A stretch of DNA of 64,000 nucleotides, taken from Gammaproteobacteria bacterium (GTDB lineage Bacteria; Pseudomonadota; Gammaproteobacteria; HK1). The number at the start of each line of letters is the position of its first letter. The stretch's first letter is position 1. Location: positions 228,475 to 292,474 of the forward strand of contig JAJFJV010000017.1 in NCBI GenBank assembly GCA_021773635.1, in the 5' to 3' direction. Shown here in pieces: positions 38,197 to 47,063 of this stretch. A program made the translations under genes and the position numbers. The notes under the pieces were generated by a model that had not been told where the DNA came from, searched no databases, and worked only from the letters and a program-made list of their open reading frames with translations.

Positions 38197-39012
38197 ATGT
38201 TCGACAGCTTCATCCTCTACGCGCTCTTTGCCGGCCTTGGCATCGCCCTGGTCACCGGTCCACTGGGCTCCTTTATCGTCTGGCGGCGCATGGCCTATTT
38301 CGGCGATACCCTGGCCCACGCCGCGCTCCTCGGTATTGCCTTCGGCGTCGTCCTCGGCATCGATCACACCATCGGCATCGTCCTCGTGGGCATTATTCTG
38401 GCCTTCATCCTGGGCACCTTGCGCGGCCAGGGACAACTGGCCTACGACACCCTGCTGGGCATCCTCGCCCACTTCACCCTCTCCGCCGGGCTTATCGTCC
38501 TGGCCCTGATGGACACCCCGCAGGTGACCCTCACCGGCCTGCTCTTCGGCGACATCCTGGCCACCACCATCACTGATCTCTATTGGATCTATATCGGTGG
38601 AGGTGGCGTCTTGTTGATGCTGATACTGCTCTGGCGCCCACTGCTCGCGGTCACCGTCAACGAGGAACTGGCTCAGGTGGAAGGCACCCCGGTGGCTGCT
38701 GTACGCATCGCCTTCATCCTGATGCTGAGCCTGGTCATCGCCCTGGCCATGAAGGTCGTCGGCGTGCTGCTTACCACTGCACTGCTGATCATCCCCGCCG
38801 CCGCGGCTCGCCACTTTGCCCACACCCCGGAACAAATGGCCCTGTACGCGGCCATCATCGGCTGTCTCTCGGTAGCCGGCGGCCTCGGCGTCTCACTGCA
38901 ATGGGACACCCCGGTAGGCCCCTCCACGGTCTGCATCGCCACCGCCCTGTTCGCCATCGCCTACGCCCTTCCCGGCCACCTTAAAACCTGGGCTTCAAGC
39001 AAGGGCGCCTGA
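38197..39012 (+). CDS. znuB: Zinc ABC transporter permease
   Basis: The product is 271 residues from the ATG at 38197, with about eight membrane helices of the ABC-3 family. The N-terminus MFDSFILYALFAGLGIALVTGPLGSF and WRRMAYFGDTLAHAALLG are typical. The last ATP-subunit contact region is around KVVGVLLTTALLIIPAAAAR. It forms the membrane channel with ZnuC. Manganese transporters share the fold, but the His-rich ZnuC partner favours zinc. Confidence 0.92.
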   Translation: MFDSFILYALFAGLGIALVTGPLGSFIVWRRMAYFGDTLAHAALLGIAFGVVLGIDHTIGIVLVGIILAFILGTLRGQGQLAYDTLLGILAHFTLSAGLIVLALMDTPQVTLTGLLFGDILATTITDLYWIYIGGGGVLLMLILLWRPLLAVTVNEELAQVEGTPVAAVRIAFILMLSLVIALAMKVVGVLLTTALLIIPAAAARHFAHTPEQMALYAAIIGCLSVAGGLGVSLQWDTPVGPSTVCIATALFAIAYALPGHLKTWASSKGA

Positions 39013-39039
39013 TCTCCCTTTTCACACAGGAAACATCCC

Positions 39040-39537
39040 ATGCTGGAACGTCTTGTCGAACAACTCCTTTATGCCAGTCGCTGGTTATTGGCACCCATCT
39101 ATTTAGGGCTCAGCTTTGCGTTGCTGGCGCTGGGCATTAAATTTTTTGAAGAGGTGTGGCACCTGTTCGCCCATATTCAGGGGGTTAGCGAAGCCGAACT
39201 GGTGCTGGTGATCCTGGCCTTCATCGACCTCGCTCTGGTGGGTGGCTTGATCGTCATGGTGATGTTTTCAGGCTATGAAAATTTTGTCTCCCAGATCGAC
39301 ATGGATGATGAAAGTAACAAGCTGTCCTGGCTGGGAAAACTCGATGCTGGCTCACTGAAGCTGAAGGTGGCGGCATCCATCGTGGCTATTTCTTCCATCC
39401 ACCTGCTGCGCGCCTTCATGAACGCCACCGAAATCGCCAACGACAAATTGATGTGGTACGTCATCATCCACCTCACCTTCGTCATCTCGGCTGTCATGAT
39501 GGGCGTGATGGACCGTTTGCAGAGTCACCGACACTAA
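39040..39537 (+). CDS. UPF0114 (YqhA) family membrane protein
   Basis: A 165-residue protein with four hydrophobic helices. The family-typical segments are [17 protein letters not shown] near the N-terminus and [25 protein letters not shown] and the C-terminal [12 protein letters not shown]. The function of UPF0114 proteins is not established. It follows znuB by 27 nt with AGGAAA before the ATG, so it may share the transcript. Confidence 0.85.
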   Translation: MLERLVEQLLYASRWLLAPIYLGLSFALLALGIKFFEEVWHLFAHIQGVSEAELVLVILAFIDLALVGGLIVMVMFSGYENFVSQIDMDDESNKLSWLGKLDAGSLKLKVAASIVAISSIHLLRAFMNATEIANDKLMWYVIIHLTFVISAVMMGVMDRLQSHRH

Positions 39538-39581
39538 AGGCCATACCTTCATGTCCACGATAATCTGAAGATGGATTAGAT

Positions 39582-40331
39582 ATGAGTGACTACGACTCAC
39601 CAAATCACGGCAAGGATAGTCGCGCCCTGCTGCTGGAATTGTATAGCCGACTGGCGGACGAGCCGGCCTCTGAGTTTGGCTGGGGAAAAGGCAAGGAAAA
39701 TGCCCGCACGCTGGGTTATCGGGAGGAGTGGCTAAGCCGCCTGCCGGACGTTGTTTGGGAATCTGCCGCGGCAGTGGGCAATCCTTTCAGCCTGGGCCCC
39801 ATCCAGCGCGGTGAAACCGTCGTTGATATTGGCTGTGGTGCGGGTGCCGATGCCTGTGTTGCCGCACTCCTGGTCGGGGAACAGGGCAAGGTTTTTGGTA
39901 TCGACTGCACCCCGGCAATGATTGCGAAGGCCACCGCCAATGCATGCGCCTCAGGCCTCGACCAGATTATCTTTTACGAAGCGGAGATGAAGGCACTCCC
40001 CCTGCCGGATGCCTGTGCCGATGTCCTTATCTCCAACGGCGCCATTAACCTCGCCGAGGATAAAGACACCGTGCTGGGGGAAATGCTCCGGGTGCTGCGG
40101 CCCGGTGGCCGCCTGCAAATCGCCGACATGGTCCGAATCCCGTCAGCGGATGCCCTGGTTTGCCCCGGTGGAGAAGAATCCTGGGCCGACTGTGTCTCCG
40201 GAACCCTGACTCCCGAGGCCTTCCTGTCGATACTGGAAACCACCGGCTTTCGCAATGCGGAATTAACCGGTTTCACGGGGTACAAGACCGCCGCCAGCAC
40301 GGTCGGGGCACTCTTTAGTGCGGTCAAATAA
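39582..40331 (+). CDS. SAM-dependent methyltransferase related to arsenite methyltransferase (ArsM)
   Basis: A 249-residue class I methyltransferase. The SAM motif VVDIGCGAGADACVAAL lies at residues 80-96, the acidic motif in VFGIDCTPAMI, and LRPGGRLQIADMV follows. Layout and motifs resemble ArsM, including EESWADCVSGTL with C204. The other diagnostic ArsM cysteine, in the SNC-x-x-NL motif, is replaced by Gly (S151-N152-G153-AINL). It may therefore methylate something other than arsenite. No arsR or other ars gene is nearby. Confidence 0.7.
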   Translation: MSDYDSPNHGKDSRALLLELYSRLADEPASEFGWGKGKENARTLGYREEWLSRLPDVVWESAAAVGNPFSLGPIQRGETVVDIGCGAGADACVAALLVGEQGKVFGIDCTPAMIAKATANACASGLDQIIFYEAEMKALPLPDACADVLISNGAINLAEDKDTVLGEMLRVLRPGGRLQIADMVRIPSADALVCPGGEESWADCVSGTLTPEAFLSILETTGFRNAELTGFTGYKTAASTVGALFSAVK

Positions 40332-40358
40332 ATACAGCGCCCCGGCGCGTTGGCAAAC

Positions 40359-41780
40359 TCACACCACCTTGCCTGGATTGAGAATGCCGCGCGGGTCCAG
40401 GCTTTGCTTTAGCCTGGCCATGAGATCGACCTCTACCGCCGGGCGGTAGCGGCGCAGTTCCTCTCGCTTTAGCCGTCCCACACCGTGCTCGGCGGCGAAG
40501 CTGCCCTCCATTTCCACCGCGATATCGTAGACCAGACGGTGGATCTCCGGGCCGCGGGCGCGGAAACTTTTTTCATCCATGCCGTGGGGTTGATTAAGAT
40601 TGAAGTGCAGGTTGCCGTCACCCAGATGGCCAAAGGCGACGATAAGCGCCTCGGGGAAGGCCTCACCGACCGCCTTGCGAGCACACTGCAGAAACTCCGG
40701 CAGGCGCGAGAGCGGCACCGACACATCCTGCTTGAGTCCGGCACCATCCTTGCGCTGGGCCTCGGGTATACCCTCGCGAATATCCCAGAAATCCCGTGCC
40801 TGGCGACCGTTCTGGGCAATCACCGCATCCACAACCCGGCCCTCACTCAAACCCTGCTCCAGTACCGTCTCCAGACCGCGAGCAAGTGCCTCCCCCCCGT
40901 GACTGGCGGTGAGTTCCAGCAGCACATAATGGCCATGAATTTCGGCAAAGGGATTGCGGATATCCGGGATCTGGCGCAACACCAGCTCCAGACTGCTGCG
41001 ATCCATGTATTCAAAACGGGTCACCGCCTCCCCTACCTCGGCACGACAGGCCCGCAGCAGCGCCATTGCCGCCCCCGCATCCGGCACTACCACCAGCGCG
41101 GTCTCAGTGTGGTTGGGGCGGGGAAACAGCTTAAGTACCGCGGCAGTGATCACCCCCAGGGTGCCTTCGCTGCCGAGAAAGAGTTGCTTGAGGTCGTAGC
41201 CCGCGTTGTCCTTGCGTAAAGCGCGCAGGCCATGCCAGATCTCGCCATTGGCAAACACCACTTCCAGTCCGAGCACCAGGTCGCGGGCATTGCCGTAGCG
41301 CAGCACCTGGGTGCCGCCGGCATTGGTGGAGAGATTCCCGCCAATCTGGCAGGAGCCTTCCGCCGCGAGACTCAGGGGAAACAGCAGGTTTTCCGCCTCG
41401 GCCGCATCCTGCAGGGTCGCGAGGATACAGCCGGCTTCGGCGGTGAGGGTGAAGTCCGCGGTACTGAGCCCGCGAATACGGTTCATACGCGAGAGCGACA
41501 GCAATACCTGCCCCCCCGCCTCATCGGGCACCGAGCCACCCACCAGACTGGTATTACCACCCTGGGGCACCACCGCGATGTGGGCCTGATGGCAGATGGC
41601 AAGCACCTTTGCCACCTCATCGGTGCAGGCCGGGCGGAGCAAAATCGGCGTAGCGCCGTGATAACGTCCACGCTGATCTACCAGCAGCGGCGCCAATTCA
41701 TCTGCATCACAGCTCCACCCCTCCGGACCCACGGCCGCTTGCAGTTGCTGTATTCGCCCAGCCGAAATTTTCTTGCTCAT
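40359..41780 (-). CDS. FAD-linked D-2-hydroxyacid dehydrogenase (GlcD/D-2-hydroxyglutarate dehydrogenase type)
   Basis: The product is 473 residues from the ATG at 41780, preceded by GGAGCGGGAT. The FAD-binding PCMH domain fills residues ~30-210 (VVPQGGNTSLVGGSVP, GGNLSTNAGGTQVLRYG, LFLGSEGTLGVITAA). The C-terminal domain has the metal/substrate motif AFGHLGDGNLHFN and AEHGVGRLKR. Such enzymes oxidise D-2-hydroxyglutarate, D-lactate or glycolate; substrate cannot be told. It is divergent from mobA with 71 nt between starts. Confidence 0.85.
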   Translation of the reverse strand: MSKKISAGRIQQLQAAVGPEGWSCDADELAPLLVDQRGRYHGATPILLRPACTDEVAKVLAICHQAHIAVVPQGGNTSLVGGSVPDEAGGQVLLSLSRMNRIRGLSTADFTLTAEAGCILATLQDAAEAENLLFPLSLAAEGSCQIGGNLSTNAGGTQVLRYGNARDLVLGLEVVFANGEIWHGLRALRKDNAGYDLKQLFLGSEGTLGVITAAVLKLFPRPNHTETALVVVPDAGAAMALLRACRAEVGEAVTRFEYMDRSSLELVLRQIPDIRNPFAEIHGHYVLLELTASHGGEALARGLETVLEQGLSEGRVVDAVIAQNGRQARDFWDIREGIPEAQRKDGAGLKQDVSVPLSRLPEFLQCARKAVGEAFPEALIVAFGHLGDGNLHFNLNQPHGMDEKSFRARGPEIHRLVYDIAVEMEGSFAAEHGVGRLKREELRRYRPAVEVDLMARLKQSLDPRGILNPGKVV

Positions 41781-41851
41781 ATCCCGCTCCATTGCATCGG
41801 GGCTATGGTACTGTTTCCGCTCGCTTGGGGCATACCAATACGAACCAGAAT

Positions 41852-42472
41852 ATGTCTGCTCAGCCCAAAGACAGCCACAACAATGGACTCACCGGGGTTA
41901 TTCTCGCTGGTGGGCTTGGGCGCCGCATGGGGGGACAGGACAAGGGGCTGGTCAAACTCCGGGATCGACCGATGATCGAGCATGTCATTGCCGCCCTGCA
42001 GCCCCAGGTGGATGAACTGCTGATCAACGCAAACCGCAATCAGGACGCCTACCGCGCCTTTGGTTCTCCGGTGATTGCGGATCGCATTCCCGACTATGCC
42101 GGACCTCTCTCGGGCATGGCCACGGCGCTGGAGGCAATGACCGGGGCCTTTTTGCTCACCGCCCCCTGTGACTGCCCCTTCCCGCCGGCCGACCTGGCGC
42201 AACGTCTGATGGCAGACCTTGAGCTAAACAAGGCCGAGATTGCCGTGGCCCACGATGGAGTCCGCCTGCAACCGGTATTTGCCCTGATAAAACGCGATCT
42301 CCTCCCTAGCTTACAGACATTCCTGGCCGCTGGAGGACGACGCATTGATGAGTGGTACGCCGGGCATCGTTTTGTCACGGTGGATTTCTCTGATCAGCCG
42401 GAGGCCTTTCTGAATCTCAACCGTCTCGAGGACAAAGCTGCACTGGAGGCCCCCGCCAACGCGGCGCACTAA
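41852..42472 (+). CDS. mobA: Molybdenum cofactor guanylyltransferase MobA
   Basis: The product is 206 residues from the ATG at 41852. The GTP-binding motif is GVILAGGLGRRMGGQDKGLVKL. Later motifs are DYAGPLSGMATAL and APCDCPFPP. It attaches GMP to molybdopterin to make the MGD form that NapA needs, so it connects to the napA gene in this window. mobB follows by 4 nt and moeA overlaps mobB. Confidence 0.95.
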   Translation: MSAQPKDSHNNGLTGVILAGGLGRRMGGQDKGLVKLRDRPMIEHVIAALQPQVDELLINANRNQDAYRAFGSPVIADRIPDYAGPLSGMATALEAMTGAFLLTAPCDCPFPPADLAQRLMADLELNKAEIAVAHDGVRLQPVFALIKRDLLPSLQTFLAAGGRRIDEWYAGHRFVTVDFSDQPEAFLNLNRLEDKAALEAPANAAH

Positions 42473-42476
42473 ACCC

Positions 42477-43025
42477 ATGACAAGTCCTGAATCCCCACTA
42501 CCACTGCTTGGCTTCGCCGCCTTTAGCGGCACCGGAAAAACTACACTGCTGGTACAACTGCTCGCCCTGTTTCAGAAACAGGGGGTCCGTATCGGCGTCA
42601 TCAAGCATGCCCACCATACTTTCGATATCGATCACCCGGGCAAGGATAGCTACCGGCTGCGCAAGGCGGGTGCCCAGCAAACGCTCATCGCTTCCAAAAA
42701 CCGCTGGGCGCTAATCCATGAAAATAACAGGCCCGACGAGCCACAGCTTGGAGAACTGATCGCGCGGCTGAATCCGGGCACTCTGGATCTGATACTGGTG
42801 GAAGGCTTCAAGGACGAGTCCTATCCCAAGATCGAACTACATCGCCCAAGCCTGGGACAACGATTGCTGTTCCCCACGGACGACTCCATTATGGCCGTGG
42901 CAACCGACGAATCGGCTGCTATTAACACGCGCTTGCCTATCCTCGACCTTAACGATCCGCCCGCCATTGCCCAATTCATCCTCCAGCGCTTCGGCGGAGA
43001 TATCCAGTTTGGAGAAAACCCATGA
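42477..43025 (+). CDS. mobB: Molybdopterin-guanine dinucleotide adapter protein MobB
   Basis: A 182-residue P-loop GTPase: FAAFSGTGKTTLLVQL. KHAHHTFDIDHPGKDSYRLRKAG and LVEGFKDESYPKIE are family motifs. It assists MobA in forming bis-MGD. It sits in the mobA-mobB-moeA operon and its stop overlaps the moeA start by 4 nt. Confidence 0.94.
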   Translation: MTSPESPLPLLGFAAFSGTGKTTLLVQLLALFQKQGVRIGVIKHAHHTFDIDHPGKDSYRLRKAGAQQTLIASKNRWALIHENNRPDEPQLGELIARLNPGTLDLILVEGFKDESYPKIELHRPSLGQRLLFPTDDSIMAVATDESAAINTRLPILDLNDPPAIAQFILQRFGGDIQFGENP

Positions 43026-44278
43026 ACGATCAGGCCGAAACCGCTTCCTGTGCCGATAACCACAATCCGGGGCTGCTTACCATGGACGATGCGCGAACGC
43101 GGATCGTTTCCAGCATCGAGCCGATTAGCGAGCAAGAAGAGGTCGGACTGTGGGGTGCGCTCGGCCGGGTACTTGCCGAGGATATCCACTCGCCCATCGA
43201 TGTGCCGCCCTACACCAACTCAGCCATGGACGGTTATGCCCTTAACAGTCACGGCGTTGAACAAGGCGCAACCCTCCAGGTCATCGGTACCTCCTGGGCC
43301 GGCAAGCCCTTTGCCGGGCGCGTGGAGACAGGGGAATGCGCACGCATCATGACCGGCGGGGTCATCCCGGACGGTGCGGATGCGGTGGTCATGCAGGAAG
43401 TGGTGCAACGCGAGGCGGATACGATTTGCCTGCAACGCCCGGTACGTGCCGCGGAGAACGTTCGCCCGGCGGGAGAGGATCTGGCCGCCGGTGCCCGGGT
43501 GCTCGGCAAGGGGCAACGCATCCGGCCCGCAGACCTGGGTCTGCTCGCCTCCATTGGCGTCGCCGAAGTGACCGTCACACGACGTCCGCGGGTGACCATT
43601 TTTTGCACTGGAGATGAACTGCGAGCCGTTGGTCAGCCCCTGAAAAAGGGAGAAATCTACGACAGCAATCGCTATACCCTCTACAGCATGCTGGAGCGCC
43701 TGGGGGTGGAGATCATTGATCTCGGCGTCATTCCGGATCAACCAGCAGCACTGGAAAAGGCATTTGGTGAGGCCATGAAGGGTAGCGACGCCGTAATCAC
43801 CACCGGCGGTGTTTCGGTGGGGGATGCCGATTACGTCACCGGGATGCTGGAAAAACTGGGGCAAATAGATTTCTGGAAGATCGCCATCAAACCGGGCCGC
43901 CCCCTGGCCTTTGGCCGGCTCGGAGAGGGCCGGTTCTTCGGCCTGCCCGGTAACCCGGTCTCCGTGATGGTCACCTTCTACCAGTTCGTGCAACCCGCAT
44001 TACGGCGCATGATGGGAGAGACTCCGCCACCACGCATATTGCTGCAGATACCCTCCGCCACGCCTCTCAGAAAGCGCCCCGGACGCGCCGAGTTCCAGCG
44101 CGGCATACTGGAAACCGGGGAGGATGGAACACTGGTGGTGCGCAGCACCGGCCATCAGGGCTCCGGCATCCTCCGCTCCATGAGCGAGGCCAACTGCTTC
44201 ATTATTCTCACTGAGGAAAGCAGTGGTGTGGAGGCTGGAGAATTAGTCAGCGTAGAGCCCTTTCAGGGGTTGGTTTAG
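43022..44278 (+). CDS. moeA: Molybdopterin molybdenumtransferase MoeA
   Basis: A 418-residue enzyme. Motifs include PPYTNSAMDGYAL, GECARIMTGGVIPDGADAVVMQE, FCTGDEL, GEIYDSNRYTL, TTGGVSVGDADYV and KIAIKPGRPLAFG. It inserts molybdate into adenylylated molybdopterin. A short N-terminal extension of about 15 residues precedes the usual start. It is the last gene of the mob operon; a strong inverted repeat follows. Confidence 0.95.
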   Translation: MNDQAETASCADNHNPGLLTMDDARTRIVSSIEPISEQEEVGLWGALGRVLAEDIHSPIDVPPYTNSAMDGYALNSHGVEQGATLQVIGTSWAGKPFAGRVETGECARIMTGGVIPDGADAVVMQEVVQREADTICLQRPVRAAENVRPAGEDLAAGARVLGKGQRIRPADLGLLASIGVAEVTVTRRPRVTIFCTGDELRAVGQPLKKGEIYDSNRYTLYSMLERLGVEIIDLGVIPDQPAALEKAFGEAMKGSDAVITTGGVSVGDADYVTGMLEKLGQIDFWKIAIKPGRPLAFGRLGEGRFFGLPGNPVSVMVTFYQFVQPALRRMMGETPPPRILLQIPSATPLRKRPGRAEFQRGILETGEDGTLVVRSTGHQGSGILRSMSEANCFIILTEESSGVEAGELVSVEPFQGLV

Positions 44279-44286
44279 CTCCGGAT

Positions 44287-44364
44287 GGCGGCCACGGGCC
44301 GCCCTACACACACCAAATACCAGTCGTGGGCCTTCCAACATGCGTAGGGCGGCCCGTGGCCGCC
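44287..44364. repeat. 21-nt perfect inverted repeat between convergent moeA and amt
   Basis: The left arm (44287-44307, GGCGGCCACGGGCCGCC then CTAC) and the right arm (44344-44364) are perfect inverted copies separated by 36 nt. The arms are themselves partly palindromic (GGCGGCC...GGCCGCC). Position between two convergent stops suggests a bidirectional terminator or a REP-type element. No long T run follows either arm. Confidence 0.75.
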
Positions 44365-44371
44365 GTCCAAG

Positions 44372-45682
44372 CTAGAGGATATAACCCCGCTCATCATGTA
44401 GCGCGGTATCAAGACCCTCGACCTCCTGCTCCTCACTCACCCGCAGGCCAATCAAATTATCCAGGATTTTCAGGATCCCGTAGCTGAGAATACCGGTATA
44501 AATGGCGGTGGCCACCACCCCCACGAACTGGGCCACCAGCTGGGCACCAATTCCCTCATTACCCTCACCCAGTCCCGTGCCCCCAAAGACGGTGGCGGAA
44601 AACACCCCGGTCAGCATGGCGCCGATGATGCCACCCGCCGCATGCACCCCGAAGACATCCAGCGAATCGTCATAACCAAAGGCACGCTTCATCCGTGTGG
44701 CGGTAAAAAAGCAGCCCACTCCAGAGGCAAAGCCAATCGCCAGGGCCCCCATAGGTCCTACAGAGCCACAGGCGGGGGTAATGGCCACAAGGCCGGCCAC
44801 AACACCGGAGGCAATGCCAAGCACACTGGGCTTACCGTGGGATATCCACTCGCTAAACATCCAGGCCAGAGCGGCGGCACCCGTGGCAATCTGGGTAACC
44901 AGCATGGCCATACCGGCAGTACCGTCGGCAGCCAGTTCACTACCGGCATTGAAGCCGAACCAGCCCACCCACAACATGGCGGCGCCAATCACCGTCAGCG
45001 TCAGGTTATGCGGCGGCATGGCGGTGATGGGAAAGCCCTTGCGCTTGCCAAGCACTAACGCCGCCACCAGGCCCGCAACCCCGGCATTGATATGCACCAC
45101 AGTGCCACCGGCAAAGTCCAGCACCCCCCAGCTTCCCAACCAGCCACCACCCCATACCCAGTGACAAACGGGCAAGTACACCAGGGTGAACCACAAGCCC
45201 ATGAACCACAGCATGGCGGAAAACTTCATGCGCTCGGCGAAGGCACCGACTATCAGCGCCGGAGTAATAATCGCAAAGGTCATCTGGAAGGTAACGAACA
45301 CGGTTTCAGGAATGGTGCCACTCATGGCATCCAGATCCACCCCCGCAAGAAATGCCTTCCCCAGCCCGCCTATCATGGCGTTCATGCCGCCGCCAGGCTC
45401 AAAGGCGAGGCTGTAGCCATAGGCGATCCAAAGCACCGTCATCAGTGAGCTGATGGCAAAACACTGCATCATGACTGACAACACATTCTTGCTACGCACC
45501 ATGCCGGCGTAGAACAGCGCAAGACCAGGAACGGTCATGAACAACACCAGCGCAGTGGCCGTAAGCATCCACGCCGTATCTCCCGAATCAATGCCTTCGG
45601 CTGCCCGGGTAGTCAGAGGCACGGTGCCAAGAAGCAGGCCGCCAACATTAAGAATCAAAAATTTTCTGATGGAATTTCTCAT
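44372..45682 (-). CDS. amt: Ammonium transporter
   Basis: A 436-residue Amt/Rh protein with a probable signal sequence (residues 1-28, ending TRA-AEG) and 11 membrane helices. Signature segments are DTAWMLTATALVLFMTVPGLALFYAGMVRSKNV near the start (split here by family motif), the first pore His in TVVHINAGVAG and the second in DVFGVHAAGGIIG. It takes up ammonium and is normally blocked by GlnK. It follows glnK by 18 nt on one transcript. Confidence 0.95.
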   Translation of the reverse strand: MRNSIRKFLILNVGGLLLGTVPLTTRAAEGIDSGDTAWMLTATALVLFMTVPGLALFYAGMVRSKNVLSVMMQCFAISSLMTVLWIAYGYSLAFEPGGGMNAMIGGLGKAFLAGVDLDAMSGTIPETVFVTFQMTFAIITPALIVGAFAERMKFSAMLWFMGLWFTLVYLPVCHWVWGGGWLGSWGVLDFAGGTVVHINAGVAGLVAALVLGKRKGFPITAMPPHNLTLTVIGAAMLWVGWFGFNAGSELAADGTAGMAMLVTQIATGAAALAWMFSEWISHGKPSVLGIASGVVAGLVAITPACGSVGPMGALAIGFASGVGCFFTATRMKRAFGYDDSLDVFGVHAAGGIIGAMLTGVFSATVFGGTGLGEGNEGIGAQLVAQFVGVVATAIYTGILSYGILKILDNLIGLRVSEEQEVEGLDTALHDERGYIL

Positions 45683-45700
45683 TTTTTTCCTCCCTAAATC

Positions 45701-46042
<342 letters not shown>

Positions 46043-46072
46043 TTATCTCCTGACTAGTTCTACAGAACACAT

Positions 46073-46088
46073 TGCACAAGCCATGCCA
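46073..46088 (-). promoter_or_regulatory. Sigma-54 promoter of glnK-amt
   Basis: On the minus strand TGGCATGGCTTGTGCA has the invariant GG (-24) and GC (-12) with exactly ten bases between them. The predicted transcript start is about 23 nt before glnK. This implies NtrC-dependent expression under nitrogen limitation; no clear NtrC site was recognised upstream. Confidence 0.75.
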
Positions 46089-46307
46089 TCCATAAACACC
46101 ATGTTTATACAACGGCTTAGCTCTATTCACACAGATTTGAAACAGGCCGGAACGACCCGAAATGGTGCGTGAGCACGCCGCATGCCCAAAAAGAGTGCGT
46201 GTCACAAGTCAGGATAATGTTGTGGCAGGCGCTACCATGATTGCCTCACTCATCGGAGTGAGCGGTAGCGATAGGGGAAGCCTGGGCGCCGTGAATAGCT
46301 CTTGCCC
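46089..46307. other. Intergenic stretch without recognised gene
   Basis: Between the glnK promoter and the left edge of the integron array. It holds short GTGC/GCAC motifs near 46164-46200 that could be activator sites, but no protein-coding frame or RNA gene was recognised. Confidence 0.5.
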
Positions 46308-46397
46308 TCTAACGCTTGAAACCCCAAACAAAATGGCATGTGGAGATCACTGCTGTCCCGCTAACTTTCGGTGAATTCGGCCATATGCCTTGTTAGA
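46308..46397 (-). repeat. attC-like site at the distal end of the integron
   Basis: TCTAACGCTTGA at the left and CCTTGTTAGA at the right are the simple R'/R'' sites of an attC, and the left part resembles classical 59-base elements. The internal symmetry is weak. It is the leftmost attC signal and probably marks the old end of the array. Confidence 0.6.
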
Positions 46398-46451
46398 AAA
46401 AGCCAGACGGATGCATAGTCGCCTGGAAGACATGAAAATAAAAAAAAGCCC

Positions 46452-46536
46452 CGTCATTCCGGACAGCGTTTTTTGCTGAGCCGGAACCCAGGTTTTTCAA
46501 CCACTTACTGGATACCGGGTCAAGCCCGGCATGACG
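46452..46536. repeat. CGTCAT...ATGACG palindromic repeat, copy B
   Basis: An 85-bp element, the inverted counterpart of copy A (34015-34149). Shared segments include CGTCATTCCGGACAG, GTTTTTTGCTGAGCCGGA, GGTTTTTCAACCACT and CCGGGTCAAGCCCGGCATGA (minus-strand reading in copy A). It lies within the ORF-less 236-bp terminal cassette remnant (46313-46548). Confidence 0.75.
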
Positions 46537-46544
46537 AGTCTTAG

Positions 46545-46621
46545 TTAACGAGACAGCAGTGTGTGGAGATGAAGGCGTACAGGCGGTCTTTTTCCGCACG
46601 AACTACATTGTCAGGTTTCGC
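46545..46621 (-). repeat. Degenerate attC candidate after hxlR
   Basis: Left core TTAACG (46545-46550) and right TTGTCAGGTTTC (46610-46621). The right part matches the expected partner of the 5' end of the next cassette (GTTATGTTTC, minus strand from 47889) at most positions, but with substitutions in the core. The central palindrome is poor. This would make 46549-47888 a 1340-bp cassette holding hxlR and the SDR gene. Confidence 0.35.
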
Positions 46622-46958
46622 TCGAAATCTCGCTTTGGAGTTTCTCCAACTCATCGAGAATGCGGATGAATTTGCTGCCGAATCGGGTGACTTTATATTC
46701 AACCCGGGGTGGTACTTCATCGTAGGAGACTCGTTCCAGAATGCCAAAACTTGTGTTCCTGCGCAGGCATTCATTGAGCACCTTGGTGGTTAAGCCCTCA
46801 ACACTGCGCACCATTTTTCCCGGCCGGTTGATACCATTTGCGAGAAGCTGGTACACGGTGAGCGACCACTTGCAGCCATAAATGGTTTCAACCATACGCG
46901 CGCTTCGCTCAGGCGCTGATTTTCTCGAAAATACTTTTTCCTGACTTTTCATCAACAT
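46611..46958 (-). CDS. HxlR family transcription regulator
   Basis: A 115-residue winged-helix protein. The HxlR core is visible: [48 protein letters not shown] (broken here by family landmarks), with [21 protein letters not shown] as the wing. C29 (YGCKWS) sits where redox-sensing HxlR proteins carry a Cys. It is divergent from an SDR gene, the usual partner arrangement, and a GTAC-N6-GTAC palindrome lies at its start. Start could be codon 1 or the ATG at codon 3. It lies in the degenerate end of the integron array. Confidence 0.85.
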   Translation of the reverse strand: MLMKSQEKVFSRKSAPERSARMVETIYGCKWSLTVYQLLANGINRPGKMVRSVEGLTTKVLNECLRRNTSFGILERVSYDEVPPRVEYKVTRFGSKFIRILDELEKLQSEISSET

Positions 46959-46972
46959 GTACCAATAAGTAC
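46959..46972. promoter_or_regulatory. Candidate HxlR operator
   Basis: GTACCAATAAGTAC, an inverted repeat GTAC-N6-GTAC, lies immediately upstream of the hxlR start and 92 nt before the SDR start. HxlR proteins often bind TAC/GTA-type palindromes between divergent genes. Confidence 0.45.
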
Positions 46973-47063
46973 CTACTGCACCAGATTGTGCTTACTTTTC
47001 AGCAGGCTACAGAGTTTCATAAGCTCCGTCCACACCTTGATAACCACCAGCGGAGATAATCTT

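Noticed and set aside
41852..44278. Calling the mob/moe genes part of the nap operon
   Set aside because: They supply the same cofactor but lie ~38 kb away on the other strand; only a functional link is supported.
46140..46540. A CRISPR array or tRNA in the gap left of hxlR
   Set aside because: No regularly spaced direct repeats and no cloverleaf; the only structures are an attC-like site and the CGTCAT repeat.
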